Positions 34,431 to 44,900 of a stretch of DNA of 64,000 nucleotides are shown piece by piece. Numbering within the stretch: position 1 is the first letter of the stretch; each line of letters opens with the position of its first letter. The stretch comes from Thalassoglobus polymorphus. Its GTDB lineage: Bacteria > Planctomycetota > Planctomycetia > Planctomycetales > Planctomycetaceae. The notes under the pieces were generated by a model. It had not been told where the DNA came from. It ran no database searches and saw only the letters and a program-made list of their open reading frames with translations. The stretch is from NCBI RefSeq assembly GCF_007744255.1, contig NZ_CP036267.1:3165500-3229499 (forward strand). The letters are read 5' to 3'. The position numbers and the translations under genes are program-made.

Positions 34431-36593
34431 ATGATCAAACGACTCACAGATTGGCTGGATCATCGAACTGGATACCGGGACTTAATGCACGAGGCTCTTA
34501 ACGAGCCAATCCCCGGAGGAGCCAAGTGGCGATATGTCTGGGGAAGTACACTCACGTTTACGTTCTTCGTGCAGGTGATCACCGGGTTCTGCTTGTGGAT
34601 GGCTTATAGTCCGAGTGCCACGAGCGCCTGGGAAAGTGTGTACTACATTCAGTATCACATGCTCTTCGGCTGGGTTGTACGCGGAATTCATCACTTTGCA
34701 GCTCAGGCAATGATGATCCTGTTGATGCTCCATCTGATGCAGGTCGTCATTGATGGAGCCTACAAAGCTCCGCGGGAGGTGAACTTCTGGCTCGGGCTGG
34801 TCTTAATGCAAATCGTCATGTTCCTCGGACTCACGGGGTATCTGCTCCCTTGGGATCAGAAAGGCTATTACGCAACGCGGGTGGCGACAGAGATTATGGG
34901 CTCGGCACCCTTAGTTGGTCCCTATATGCAGCAATTAATGCAAGGGGGAACATCTTATGGGAACCACACTTTGACGCGATTCTTTGCCTTACACGCAGGG
35001 ATTTTGCCTGCAATGCTTGTTGGGTTTCTGGCCCTTCATATCTACGTTTTCCGGCGTCATGCAATTCACACTCATAGCGAAGTTTCAGTCACTTCCAGCA
35101 AAGTGTTCTCGATAGCCTGTGTCGTCATTGCAGCAGGGATCGCCATCGCTAAATATTTTAAACTCGTTAGTTTCCCCCCCGCATATGCAATAGCGATTAT
35201 CTTTGTGGTTCTCGGATTTTTCGCATTCCTGTTTGGTCGGAAAGGGAAACCAGAGCCCGAATCACGTTTCTGGCCCGATCAAGTTTTGAAAGATGGAGTC
35301 GCCTGCCTTGCGGTGATGGCTGCCATTCTTGGTGCCACGATGTACTGGCATGGTGCTGAGTTAACAGCTCCTGCGAATCCATCTGAGGCGTATTCTGCAG
35401 CGAGACCGGAATGGTACTACTTGTTCCTGTTCAAGTTTTTGCAATTCGAATTCGTCAGCCAATGGGGTGAAATGACTCACCTTGGCGAAGCACTCGGCGC
35501 AATCGTGATCCCCGGAATCCTCTTTGGAATTCTAGCATTGATGCCAATCATTGCTTACTTCCGGCTGGGGCACAAATTCAACGTCGCTTACTTATGGACG
35601 ATGATCGGGATCGCCGGAGCCTTGACCGGAATCGCCTATTACGAAGACTGGTACGGCGACACTGAAGAAGGGAGAGACTTTCGGGCGTCCGTGGCAGAAG
35701 CACATCGCGACGGCCACCGTACAGTCGAACTTGCCATGTCCGAAACGGGTATCCCTCCAGAAGGGGCGGCGACTCTCCTGGCCAATGATCCACTGACTCA
35801 AGGTCCAAAAATCTTTGAACAATACTGTTTGAGTTGCCACCAGACAGAATCGCGATTTGATGAGTTCGAAGAGAAGCCGCAAGCGCCCGGACTTGCCGAT
35901 CCCGCAAACCGCGAAGAAATTTTCTTCGGTTCGCGGGCATGGACTCAAGCCGTGCTGACAGACTTCGGAGGTCACTTCAGTTCGTTGGCAAATATCACTG
36001 GAGAACGTGCCGAAGCAGCTCAAGCGATTCTCGAAGGCTCAATGAAAGACTGGTCAGACAGTAACGCTGAAGTTCTCACTGATCCAGAGAACAAAGATGA
36101 TTACAAAGCCCTTGTCGAATTTCTTTACACACAAAGCCAACGGCCAGACGCATTGGCTCCCGATGACGCAGTCGTTCAACGTGGTCAGGAAATCTTCGTC
36201 AGCGGAGAAATGACTAAAGGTTCCATCGACGCCTGTGTCGACTGCCACAGCATGCACGCACTGACGACTCAGGGAGAAGGCAATCTACTCAAATTCGTTC
36301 TTCAGGAAGAACCACTTTCCGAAGACTTGCAGCCAGTCCTCACCGGGTACGCCGGGACAGAGTGGCTCAAGAATTTTATCGCCAATCCACAAGCTCATTA
36401 CGCAGGGGAATACGGTAACAATGCCATGCCTGCGTTCGAGTCTCAACTTTCAGAACACGATCTGGAAATGGTCTCTCGCTGGTTGGCGAAGGACTACTAC
36501 ATCGCACCTGCGACTGCATCCCACGATGCGAAGCCTGCTGATGACGCCCCTCCTGCTGAGGATGAAGCGAAAGAAGCAGCGAACGCGGAGTAA
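34431..36593 (+). CDS. Cytochrome b fused to two c-type haem domains
   Basis: 720 aa. The first ~420 residues are a full cytochrome b: LNEPIPGGAKWRYVWGS, haem-ligand His pairs in HHFAAQAMMILLMLHLMQV and ALHAGILPAMLVGFLALH, and the quinol-site motif PEWYYLFLFKFLQF (about residue 325). After the last TM segment the C-terminus carries two c-type haem motifs, CLSCH (about residue 466) and CVDCH (about residue 602), each in a mono-haem domain, then an Ala/Glu/Asp-rich tail. With the Rieske gene just upstream, this encodes the core of a quinol:electron acceptor oxidoreductase where one polypeptide replaces cytochromes b and c1. Confidence 0.93.
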   Translation: MIKRLTDWLDHRTGYRDLMHEALNEPIPGGAKWRYVWGSTLTFTFFVQVITGFCLWMAYSPSATSAWESVYYIQYHMLFGWVVRGIHHFAAQAMMILLMLHLMQVVIDGAYKAPREVNFWLGLVLMQIVMFLGLTGYLLPWDQKGYYATRVATEIMGSAPLVGPYMQQLMQGGTSYGNHTLTRFFALHAGILPAMLVGFLALHIYVFRRHAIHTHSEVSVTSSKVFSIACVVIAAGIAIAKYFKLVSFPPAYAIAIIFVVLGFFAFLFGRKGKPEPESRFWPDQVLKDGVACLAVMAAILGATMYWHGAELTAPANPSEAYSAARPEWYYLFLFKFLQFEFVSQWGEMTHLGEALGAIVIPGILFGILALMPIIAYFRLGHKFNVAYLWTMIGIAGALTGIAYYEDWYGDTEEGRDFRASVAEAHRDGHRTVELAMSETGIPPEGAATLLANDPLTQGPKIFEQYCLSCHQTESRFDEFEEKPQAPGLADPANREEIFFGSRAWTQAVLTDFGGHFSSLANITGERAEAAQAILEGSMKDWSDSNAEVLTDPENKDDYKALVEFLYTQSQRPDALAPDDAVVQRGQEIFVSGEMTKGSIDACVDCHSMHALTTQGEGNLLKFVLQEEPLSEDLQPVLTGYAGTEWLKNFIANPQAHYAGEYGNNAMPAFESQLSEHDLEMVSRWLAKDYYIAPATASHDAKPADDAPPAEDEAKEAANAE

Positions 36594-36717
36594 AGCAATT
36601 TCAGGAAGAGTCGATACAAACTGATTTGTGGAAGTGAGCGACTTATCGCATGAAAAGCAGTTTTCACAAACACAGAATACACGAAAGTGTTTTCTACTGA
36701 TCGATTCAAAATTTACA

Positions 36718-36758
36718 ATCGGGGCTTGAAGTGACACTTCGAGCCCCGATCCTTTTTA
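36718..36758 (+). terminator. Intrinsic terminator of the Rieske/cytochrome b operon
   Basis: ATCGGGGCT (36718-36726) pairs with AGCCCCGAT (36742-36750), with an inner GAAGTG/CACTTC extension. The stem is followed by CCTTTTTA. Confidence 0.88.
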
Positions 36759-36818
36759 GACCATGCCGAACAGGGTTGTTTTGAAAGCAGTCCTGTTTCT
36801 GGCACAGGAGATTTCTCA

Positions 36819-38009
36819 ATGTCGTCATCATTCCCCCACGTTCAACCACCACGCCGCGTTCTTATGGGGCCAGGGCCAAGTGATGTCGCTCCACAGGTGC
36901 TGGCAGCCTTGGCAGCCCCAACGGTCGGGCATCTTGATCCATACTTCCTGAACCTGATGGACGAAGTCCAACAGATGCTGAGGACAGCCTTCCAGACGAA
37001 AAACAAGCTGACTCTCGCAGTGAGCGGAACAGGCAGTGCCGGAATGGAAGCCTGTGTCGTGAATCTTGTCGAGCCAGGTGATAAAGTTCTCGTTTGCGTA
37101 AACGGAGTCTTTGGAGGACGCATGGCAGACGTGGCTGCACGCTATGGCGCAGACGTCAAAACTATCGAACGTCCTTTCGGCGAGGTCTTTTCAACAGAAG
37201 AGATTCAGAAAGCAGTCGAAGAGTTTCAACCAAAGGTTGTCGGAATTGTTCATGCTGAAACATCCACAGGAGCTCTGCAACCGATCCCGGAGATCTCGAA
37301 AGTTGTACACGATGCAGGTGCCCTCCTCTTGATGGATTGCGTCACATCTCTTGGTGGTTTGCCCGTTGAAATTGATAAATGGAATGTCGATGCGGCCTAC
37401 TCTGGAACGCAGAAATGCCTCAGCTGCCCACCAGGACTTGCTCCGGTTACGTTCAGCGACCGAGCCGTTGCAGCGATGGAAGCTCGAAGTACCAAAGTCG
37501 CCAGCTGGTATCTCGACATGACCATGGTCCGGAACTATTGGAGTGATCAATCACGCGCATATCACCACACTGCCCCCATTAACATGAACTACGGATTGCA
37601 TCAGGCATTGCGAGATCTGCTCGAAGAAGGTCTCGAAAACCGATTTGCACGGCATCAACGCAATCATCAGGCATTACGGTCAGGTCTGGAAGCAATGGGA
37701 TTAAAATATACCGTCGCAGAAGAGTACAGACTCCCGATGCTCAATGCTGTCACGATTCCAGATGGCGTCGACGACAAAGCTGTCCGAGGACAATTGCTGA
37801 ATGATTTCGGAATTGAAATCGGCAGAGGTCTCGGTCCGATGGCGGGTAAGACTTGGCGAATCGGCTTGATGGGCGAAGCATGCACACAACGAAACGTCCT
37901 CCTCTTTCTGGCTGCTTTAGAATCCTGCTTACAATCAGCCGGACATCACCTGACGCCCGGTGCGGGTGTCGGAGCAGCAAATCAAGCGTACTCAAATCTG
38001 AGTGCCTGA
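36819..38009 (+). CDS. Class V aminotransferase (alanine/serine-glyoxylate type)
   Basis: 396 aa. PLP-dependent fold type [49 protein letters not shown], a cofactor Asp in [11 protein letters not shown], and the Schiff-base lysine in [16 protein letters not shown] (about residue 198). Alanine- or serine-glyoxylate aminotransferases make glycine from glyoxylate. GGAGATTTCTCA precedes the ATG. It lies downstream of a strong terminator, so it has its own promoter, probably in the 60 bp before the start. Confidence 0.92.
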   Translation: MSSSFPHVQPPRRVLMGPGPSDVAPQVLAALAAPTVGHLDPYFLNLMDEVQQMLRTAFQTKNKLTLAVSGTGSAGMEACVVNLVEPGDKVLVCVNGVFGGRMADVAARYGADVKTIERPFGEVFSTEEIQKAVEEFQPKVVGIVHAETSTGALQPIPEISKVVHDAGALLLMDCVTSLGGLPVEIDKWNVDAAYSGTQKCLSCPPGLAPVTFSDRAVAAMEARSTKVASWYLDMTMVRNYWSDQSRAYHHTAPINMNYGLHQALRDLLEEGLENRFARHQRNHQALRSGLEAMGLKYTVAEEYRLPMLNAVTIPDGVDDKAVRGQLLNDFGIEIGRGLGPMAGKTWRIGLMGEACTQRNVLLFLAALESCLQSAGHHLTPGAGVGAANQAYSNLSA

Positions 38010-38228
38010 GAAGACTTACTGATTCGCGTATCACTTAAGGCGTCTGGCAAAACATCTTCATAAAGCGCTTGTGACCAATCTCCTGAATCAGTATCCTCCC
38101 GTTCAATCAAACATCATTGATTCATCAACTGCTCGTGAGCATGTGTTCAAAAGTTTTTCAAAGAGATTCGAACGCAAATCAAGACTCACGAGTAGTTCAA
38201 TACTCCTGTTGAAGATTGGAATTCGATT

Positions 38229-38471
38229 ATGCAGGCTCGGAATGCGCGGATCGGGCTGCGGCTCTTCGCCGTCTATTTACTTTTCTACTCCGGTTTTGTG
38301 CTTCTGAATGCATTCAGCCCGGACACCATGCGAGCAACCCCTATTGAAGGGATCAACCTTGCGCTTATTTACGGCTTCGGTCTGATCGTCGCTGCGTTTG
38401 TGCTCGCAATTCTTTACGGCTTTCTTTGTCGTTCTGAGGTTCCTAACGGCGAAGAAGAGGTGCAAAAATGA
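38229..38471 (+). CDS. DUF485 small membrane protein
   Basis: 80 aa with two TM segments (LRLFAVYLLFYSGFVLLNAF and LALIYGFGLIVAAFVLAILYGFLC) and a charged tail. This is the YjcH/DUF485 type that accompanies acetate permease genes. Its last codons overlap the symporter gene by 4 bp (ATGA), and the tail encodes the GAGGTG ribosome site of that gene, so translation is coupled. A regulatory or assembly role for the transporter is assumed in the family but not proven. Confidence 0.88.
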   Translation: MQARNARIGLRLFAVYLLFYSGFVLLNAFSPDTMRATPIEGINLALIYGFGLIVAAFVLAILYGFLCRSEVPNGEEEVQK

Positions 38472-40432
38472 TTTACGAACCTTCTGTCATTGCAGTGATT
38501 GCGTTTCTGGCTTTTGTCGGCGGGACGATGGGGCTCAGCTTCTATCTTGCTGGCAAGGCAAAGTCTTCCGCCGGGTACTTCGCAGCCCATGGTGAAATCC
38601 CCTGGTTCATCAACGGAATTGCCTTTGCTGGAGATTACCTTTCGGCGGCATCATTCCTTGGAATTTGTGGGATGATTGCCTTTTACGGGTACGATGGTTT
38701 TTTGTACTCGATCGGCTTTCTGGCTGGGTGGATTGTCGCACTGTTTGTGGTCGCAGAACCACTCAAGCGACTAGGGAAATTCACTTTTGCCGATGCTCTC
38801 GATGCCAAGTTTGATTCGCGCGGAATTAAGCTCGTTGTTGGAATTAGTACGTTAGCTGTCTCAATTTTCTATCTGATCCCACAAATGGTGGGAGCCGGCG
38901 TGCTGATTCAACCACTTCTCGGATTCCCCCACTGGGTCGGCGTACTTCTGGTAGGCGCTGCTGTAGTGATTATCGTTGTCTCCGCAGGAATGGTCTCGAC
39001 AACATACGTCCAGTTCCTGAAAGGGTCCTTGCTGGTGATCTTCAGCTTCATCCTGACGCTGATGATTCTTGCGAAAGGCTTCTCAACAGAATCAGGTGGC
39101 ATGGATAAATATGAGTTCACCAAGGCTGGTCCATTTCCAATGAGTGATCTGGACTGGACTGGCGATACTCCTCCGAAACTTGATGGAGTCAAAGGAGAAC
39201 TTCTCCCTAGAGAGGAACGCCTTAAAGAACTCAACTTCATTCAATCCAAGGAAGCTGATCACGACAGAATTTACACCTACCACATTGAGCCGATTGCCAA
39301 GAGCAATGAAGTCATGCTTGTTGAAGGGCAAATGTTCACGCATGCAGCTGATGGAAAAATTATCGTCAACGGCGAAGAAAAAGGGACTGAAAAAGGTGAA
39401 CCGGAACTTCATCCCGTGGGATACATCAGCAAGCTTCCTGGCGATGTAGAAGAAACTGGCCCTTTGGGACCAGTCGAGTTCTTTCAGAAATTTCATGGCA
39501 GCGAAGTGATCTTGTGGGGGAGTGATATCTTCAAAAATGAAGATGGTTCCACAACGACTCTCTACTACCAAAAACCGACAATGGGAAGCGAAGTCCTCAT
39601 GCCGGGGAACAACAAAAAGTTTTCCGGAATCCGTGGAGACAAACTGATTCCCAAGCTGAACTTTCTGTCTCTCATGCTGGCTTTGTTTTGCGGAACAGCC
39701 TCTTTGCCACATATCCTGATTCGATATTACACCGTCAAAGATGAGGCGTGTGCCCGCAAAAGTACCATTGTCGGCATCGGAGCGATCGGCTTCTTTTATG
39801 TACTGACATTGTACCTGGGACTTGGTGCAATGGTCTCAGGCGCGATGGATGTGACCGACACAAACATGGCCGCTCCACTGCTTGCAAAAAGCATGAACAT
39901 CTGGCTGTTCGCAATCATCTCCGCGATCGCATTTACAACAGTCCTTGGAACTGTTTCCGGTTTGATTCTCGCATCAGCTGGTGCGGTGACGCGCGACTTG
40001 TTGATGAATGTCGGAGGAGTTGAGCTGAGTGATCATCAACAAGTGAAAGTTGCGAAAATCACTTCAGTTGTTGTGGGTGCAATTGCGATTATCCTTGGAA
40101 TTCTGTTCGAAGGAATGAACGTCGGCTATCTGGTTGGCTGGGCGTTTAGTGTTGCGGCATCTGCAAATCTTCCCGCTCTTGTGATGCTTCTCTTCTGGAA
40201 AGGGACGACAAAACAGGGAATTATCGCTGCCGTGTGGGTCGGAATGATTTCATCACTCGGGTGGATCCTGCTGAGTGCCGACACATTCAGTTCGGTTTAC
40301 GGCTACGCTGGTCATCCGGGATATGTCCCGTTCAGCCAACCCGGAATTGTCACCATTCCACTTGGCTTCATTACTTTGATTCTCTTTTCAATGTTAACAA
40401 AGTCCAAATCCGAAACCGCAGTCGCCAGCTAA
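38468..40432 (+). CDS. Sodium:solute symporter, acetate permease-like
   Basis: 654 aa; the E. coli acetate permease has about 550. Family features include a start with a TM segment and FYLAGKAKSSAGYFAAHGEIPWFINGIAFAGDYLSAASFLG, then TFADALDAKF and a late ASLPHILIRYYTV. The extra length lies between about residues 212 and 395, a mostly hydrophilic loop (starting KYEFTKAGPFPMSDLDW) where the E. coli protein has a shorter one. Coupled to the DUF485 gene, it should import short carboxylates such as acetate with Na+ or H+. A strong terminator follows. Confidence 0.92.
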   Translation: MIYEPSVIAVIAFLAFVGGTMGLSFYLAGKAKSSAGYFAAHGEIPWFINGIAFAGDYLSAASFLGICGMIAFYGYDGFLYSIGFLAGWIVALFVVAEPLKRLGKFTFADALDAKFDSRGIKLVVGISTLAVSIFYLIPQMVGAGVLIQPLLGFPHWVGVLLVGAAVVIIVVSAGMVSTTYVQFLKGSLLVIFSFILTLMILAKGFSTESGGMDKYEFTKAGPFPMSDLDWTGDTPPKLDGVKGELLPREERLKELNFIQSKEADHDRIYTYHIEPIAKSNEVMLVEGQMFTHAADGKIIVNGEEKGTEKGEPELHPVGYISKLPGDVEETGPLGPVEFFQKFHGSEVILWGSDIFKNEDGSTTTLYYQKPTMGSEVLMPGNNKKFSGIRGDKLIPKLNFLSLMLALFCGTASLPHILIRYYTVKDEACARKSTIVGIGAIGFFYVLTLYLGLGAMVSGAMDVTDTNMAAPLLAKSMNIWLFAIISAIAFTTVLGTVSGLILASAGAVTRDLLMNVGGVELSDHQQVKVAKITSVVVGAIAIILGILFEGMNVGYLVGWAFSVAASANLPALVMLLFWKGTTKQGIIAAVWVGMISSLGWILLSADTFSSVYGYAGHPGYVPFSQPGIVTIPLGFITLILFSMLTKSKSETAVAS

Positions 40433-40466
40433 CTCTTGAACGACGATTGCGGCTCAAACGCACTTC

Positions 40467-40502
40467 GCTGCACACCTCAGGTCAGGTGTGCAGCTTTTTT
40501 TA
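40467..40502 (+). terminator. Strong intrinsic terminator after the symporter gene
   Basis: GCTGCACACCT (40467-40477) pairs perfectly with AGGTGTGCAGC (40484-40494), 6-nt loop, followed by a run of eight T. Confidence 0.95.
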
Positions 40503-40800
40503 TGTCTTCACTCTCGCTCATCCGAGAAGAAACGATCAAACACGAGAGCAAATTCACGATGAGTCTGCAGCATTATCGCTGCATCTTGGGTGGTCGCTTC
40601 TCTCCCGATGACTCACCGGGACTATACCGGGGGCTATATCGACACTGAAGACCAATGCGAAAGCATTCTATAGAGCATATCCAATATTGGACTTTACGTT
40701 CTGCCTCGTGGCGAACAACTTGAGAATTGGCACAACTTGTAGAAGTCGATATGCTTTGAATCAACAACAATTGATTCATCCTTCAGTTCAGGACAAATGC
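40503..40800. other. Intergenic with a partial R1 repeat
   Basis: About 300 bp between the symporter terminator and the NHL protein. It holds a partial, reverse-oriented R1 copy (40645-40725) and presumably the promoter of the next gene. Open frames here have no match. Confidence 0.5.
40645..40725. repeat. Partial R1 repeat, reverse orientation
   Basis: GTTCTGCCTCGTGGCGAACA at about 40699 is the reverse complement of the R1 core TGTTCGCCACGAGGCAGAAC. The flanking arms are degraded. Confidence 0.65.
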
Positions 40801-41874
40801 ATGAGTCGTCAACAAACTCGCCGGGCGATGTTGAAAACCTCAGCAGCGACCGCCATTGCCAGCGTGACCGCGCCGATGTTCCTCAACGCAAGTGACAAAG
40901 CTGGAGTAAAATCGCCAGTTGTTGGAACAGGCGAACATGTTTACGAGTCTGTTCATGATTGGGGAAGCGATGCCCTCCCCAACGGTCACAGCTACGGCGG
41001 AGCTTCTCATGGCGTTGCAGTCGATCAGCAGGGGCTCATTTACATCACACATCAAGGTGGACCGGATTCGATTTTTGTTTTCGATGCAGATGGAAAATTC
41101 GTCAAGTCGATGGGTAAAGAGCACCAGGTCAAGAATCGTGGGAAGGGCCACGGAATCGATATCCGCAAAGAAGGATCGGAAGAGTTTCTCTATCTTGCTC
41201 CGAGTGACAAATCACTCTTCTTCACAAAGATGACTCTCAAAGGCGAAGTCGTCTGGAACCGTGGTCGAGACCAACTTCACAAAGATAGCGGAGTGCTTGG
41301 CCCCAAAGTTAGCTATCGGCCGACGAACACCAGTTTCCGCCCCGATGGCGGTTACTATCTCGGTGACGGATATGGCAGCAACTACATTTTTGAATACGAC
41401 AAGGATGATAAATTTGTGCGTGTTCTGGGAGGAAAAGGTAGCGAGAACGGAAAGTTTTCAACACCTCACGGCCAATGGCTCGACGACCGCGACGGCGTCC
41501 CCAAGCTCGTTGTCGCAGATCGTGCAAATAAACGATTACAGTGGTTCGACCTTGACGGAAATCACCTTAATACTTTGGACGGTTTCCTGTTCCCGGCGGA
41601 TATCGACACACAGGGAGAATTGATGCTCGTTCCAGATTTACATGCCCGAATCACAATTCTGGACAAGAACAATTCGGTCCTGGCACACCTGGGTGATGAC
41701 GCGACATGGCGAGAGCAGGTTCTTGGGAATGGTTTTGCAATGCGAAAATCCCCTGCTCAGTGGAAAGCTGGGAAATTCGTTCATCCGCACGATGCCTGCT
41801 TCGACATGAACAACGACATCTTTTGTGTCGAATGGGTCGTTGGCGGTCGCGTGACGAAACTTGTGAAGGCGTAA
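40801..41874 (+). CDS. Tat-exported NHL/six-bladed propeller protein
   Basis: 357 aa from the ATG at 40801 (the frame extends upstream without a family match). The N-terminus SRQQTRRAMLKTSAATAIASVTAPMFLNAS has a twin-arginine-like TRRAMLK motif and a hydrophobic stretch. The body repeats blades of the NHL kind: HGVAVDQQGLIYITHQGG, SIFVFDADGKFVKSMG, YIFEYDKDDKFVRVLGGKGSENGKFSTPHG and LVVADRANKRLQWFDLDGNHLNTL. Similar planctomycete proteins are annotated as peptidylglycine lyase-like or 6-bladed propellers. Enzymatic activity is uncertain. Confidence 0.85.
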   Translation: MSRQQTRRAMLKTSAATAIASVTAPMFLNASDKAGVKSPVVGTGEHVYESVHDWGSDALPNGHSYGGASHGVAVDQQGLIYITHQGGPDSIFVFDADGKFVKSMGKEHQVKNRGKGHGIDIRKEGSEEFLYLAPSDKSLFFTKMTLKGEVVWNRGRDQLHKDSGVLGPKVSYRPTNTSFRPDGGYYLGDGYGSNYIFEYDKDDKFVRVLGGKGSENGKFSTPHGQWLDDRDGVPKLVVADRANKRLQWFDLDGNHLNTLDGFLFPADIDTQGELMLVPDLHARITILDKNNSVLAHLGDDATWREQVLGNGFAMRKSPAQWKAGKFVHPHDACFDMNNDIFCVEWVVGGRVTKLVKA

Positions 41875-41883
41875 AAGTCTGCC

Positions 41884-41918
41884 TTTCCACACGCATGAAA
41901 GCGTGTGGAAATTTCTTA
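41884..41918. terminator. Two-way terminator between convergent genes
   Basis: TTTCCACACGC (41884-41894) pairs with GCGTGTGGAAA (41901-41911) and is followed by TTTCTTACG. It lies between the NHL gene (plus) and the DUF1549/DUF1553 gene (minus) and overlaps the stop of the latter. Confidence 0.75.
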
Positions 41919-44900
41919 CGGAACGAACACGAATTCTGGTGAGTTCACTAAGACCCAGACGACATCTTCAGCTCGTTGTCGCCAATCGGGGTCGAGACGA
42001 ACTGACTTGGGATCGCCTTCAAGAATTTCTCGAGATCGATCCATCGCTTCGCGGTCGGCATCGGGGTGGAAATGGTTGATCCAGGTGATTCCTGATCGGA
42101 ACATTCGCTTCGGTGGAACCGCTTCTGGCCCTGCGACGATTCGCGTTTCGTAGCCTTTTCGCAATTGACCACTGAACATTTCCCGTTCGTTAGAAGTTGG
42201 GGTTCGAGTGAGGAGACGTTCGAAGAGATGCTCCACAAACACCTCGACCGGCTGATCCTGTAGCGCTTCATGTGTGAGAGCTGAGTCGTCTGAGAAATCA
42301 ATTGCTTTTAACGAGGAAGTTCCGTTTGCCAAAGCCATTGGCTGAAGTGCCGTGAGCGGATCTTCGCGATGCGTGAGTGGTTCTTGCCGCTGCTGACGCC
42401 AGCCATACGCCGACATCAAGTCGATGATGCTTTGCGCGACCGGTATCGACATACTCGGCCTGTCCCGCTCATTACTGACAGTAATGAGTTGCCAGGCTCG
42501 TTCCGGTGTCCCCAAATGTACAAAGATGCTGTCCGGTCGTTTTCCATCAGCGTCCATTGTCAGCTTTTCACTGCCAAAAGATTTTCCAGTGGCTGCGTAG
42601 AGCGAATCAGCAAGTTGCTCACCGGTCATTTTTCTGCGGATCGGGCCGCGAAACTTTTCCGCGCCAATGTTGTCAGCAAGCAATCCCGGCACAGGGGCTC
42701 GCTGATAGATATCGCTCAGAAGAATTGTTCGCGTCAGAGCTTTGAGATCGTATCCACTCAGGATGAACTCACGGCTTAAATAATCCAGCAACTCAGGGTG
42801 CGAGATTTCTGCTTCTTCCCAGTCATCAACCGGTTGAACGATTCCACGCCCAATCAACTTCGCCCAAACTCGGTTCACAATGACTTGTGAGAACCGTTTG
42901 TTATGTGGACTGGTCAGCATGGCTGCGAGTTGGTGTCGTGAGTCATTAGCGTTTCGAACGAACTCTTCCGCAAGGACTGGATGGTCCGCATCCGTTGCGG
43001 AGACAAACTGAGCAAAAGGCCATTTCGGCTTTACGGAAGATCCAGGCTGAAGTGTGACTTTGACTGACAAGCTGGCAACCTCTTCCGTGGAAAGAGGAAT
43101 CGTACTACTCCCGGGGACTTTCTGTGCATCTCGCTTCAGTAAAGCGGCAATGCTGAATAAGTCTTCCTGTTTTACGTCGTGGTATGGAGCATCATGGCAG
43201 CGAGCACATTTCATTTCGACTGCAAGGAATGCTGTACCGAGAATGTGAGCCTTGGCTGCCATGGGGACATCATTTTGTGATGCAACGCTAAACCCAGCTG
43301 GACCTCCAGAGTATTTACTCCCCTCCATGAGAGAAAGTTCTGTCACAAATCGGTCAAAAGGTTTGTTGTCCAAGAACGATTCATAAAGATACCAGCGAAA
43401 CGGACCGGAGTTGTTCAATTCTGGTTTCGTCAAGCCAGGATTTTCAGCGAGAACATCCTGCCAGTAACCAACCCAGTGATCCGCCCAACCTTGGTCGTTC
43501 AGCAACTTCTCGATGATCTCTGCACGACGTGTCTCTTTGGGAAGTTCGAAAAACTCTTGAATGAGTTTCGGAGAAGGAATTGTTCCGATCGTGTCGAGCG
43601 AGACTCTCCGCAAGAACTCACTGTCTGAAATCTGGCCAGTCGGCTTGAGCTCCTCCTTCTGCAATGAGGCAAAGATAAATTTGTCGAGATTCGATTTCAG
43701 ACTTGGTGCATCTTGAATTTCTGGAACATCAATCTCGGGACCCGCCTGAGTTTTCGCCCATGCGTGGCGTTGTTGCCAGTATTTCTGCTCTGCCTGGCTG
43801 ATCGCCAAACGTTCACGCTGATTCCAGTCGATGAGTCGCTGGCGTTCTTCATTTTTGAATGTCAGCCAACCTTCATCTGTATAATCGAGATCCCTCTCAG
43901 GAGCCAAGAACTTGAGCTGCTCGCCAGTTTTTGCATACCCGACATTGAATTCTCCAAGGTAATTTCCTTTCCCTTTGTTCCCAACAAGTCGGTAGACCAC
44001 CACATTGTGCTTACCTGCAGTCAGCACAACTTTTTGGTGATCTTCCAACTGCCCTGCAGCGAGAGAAAGAATTTCGTCCCCATACTGAGTGAGCCTGTAA
44101 TACTCCTGATGTGCATCGGCGCGAGGGTTCATAAACTCGGTTTCTGCTATCAGCTTCCCATCGATGTAGAGGCGAGAGGCGTCGAGCGAACGAATCCGGA
44201 ATTCGTACTCACCAGCATCGAATTCAACCGTACTACTGAGTCGAATCAAACTTGGAGCAGGTCGGTCGATAATCAGACCCTTGTTGTTGTATTTTTGCGG
44301 TAATCGGTCGAGTGCAAAGAGGTCTGTCTGATACAGAGGAGACATTTCCTTGTTCAAGAATTTCCAACTTCGCCCCGCTGAAACAGTTTCGAGGATGTCG
44401 ACTTGAACGTGGTCACTGGGGAGGTCTCCATCGATTTCTTCAAATGCAAAATGATCGACTTTGATGTCGACCTTCGCATGCTTTTTGATGGCCTCTGGAC
44501 TTAAAGCAGTTCGGTAGATTGCAACTTCATCAAGAGACGCTCCGAGCGTAGCTCCGCCTCCAACCGATGATCCAATCCACAATTCATCATCATCTACGAT
44601 CGGGCCAGCAGTCGTGTCTCCCGCAAGGTCCCATTTCCCGGGAACGGCTTTACCGTCGATATACCCACGCAGGCTTTTCTCCTGACCGAAAGTGTATGTC
44701 ACCGCGACATGATGCCAATATCCATCCGCCGGTACAGAAGCGTTGGAAGTCCATCGGTGCCCCGCTTCGTGAATATGCTTTGTGAGGCCAGTTGGGTCGA
44801 CAAAGAAAAAGCTGAGCGCCGTTTTTCCCCCAGCTGTCGCAAGACGCAAGGAGTAGCTTTGGTTGTTGCGGTGCGTACCGGGATTATTCGTTCTTCCCTT

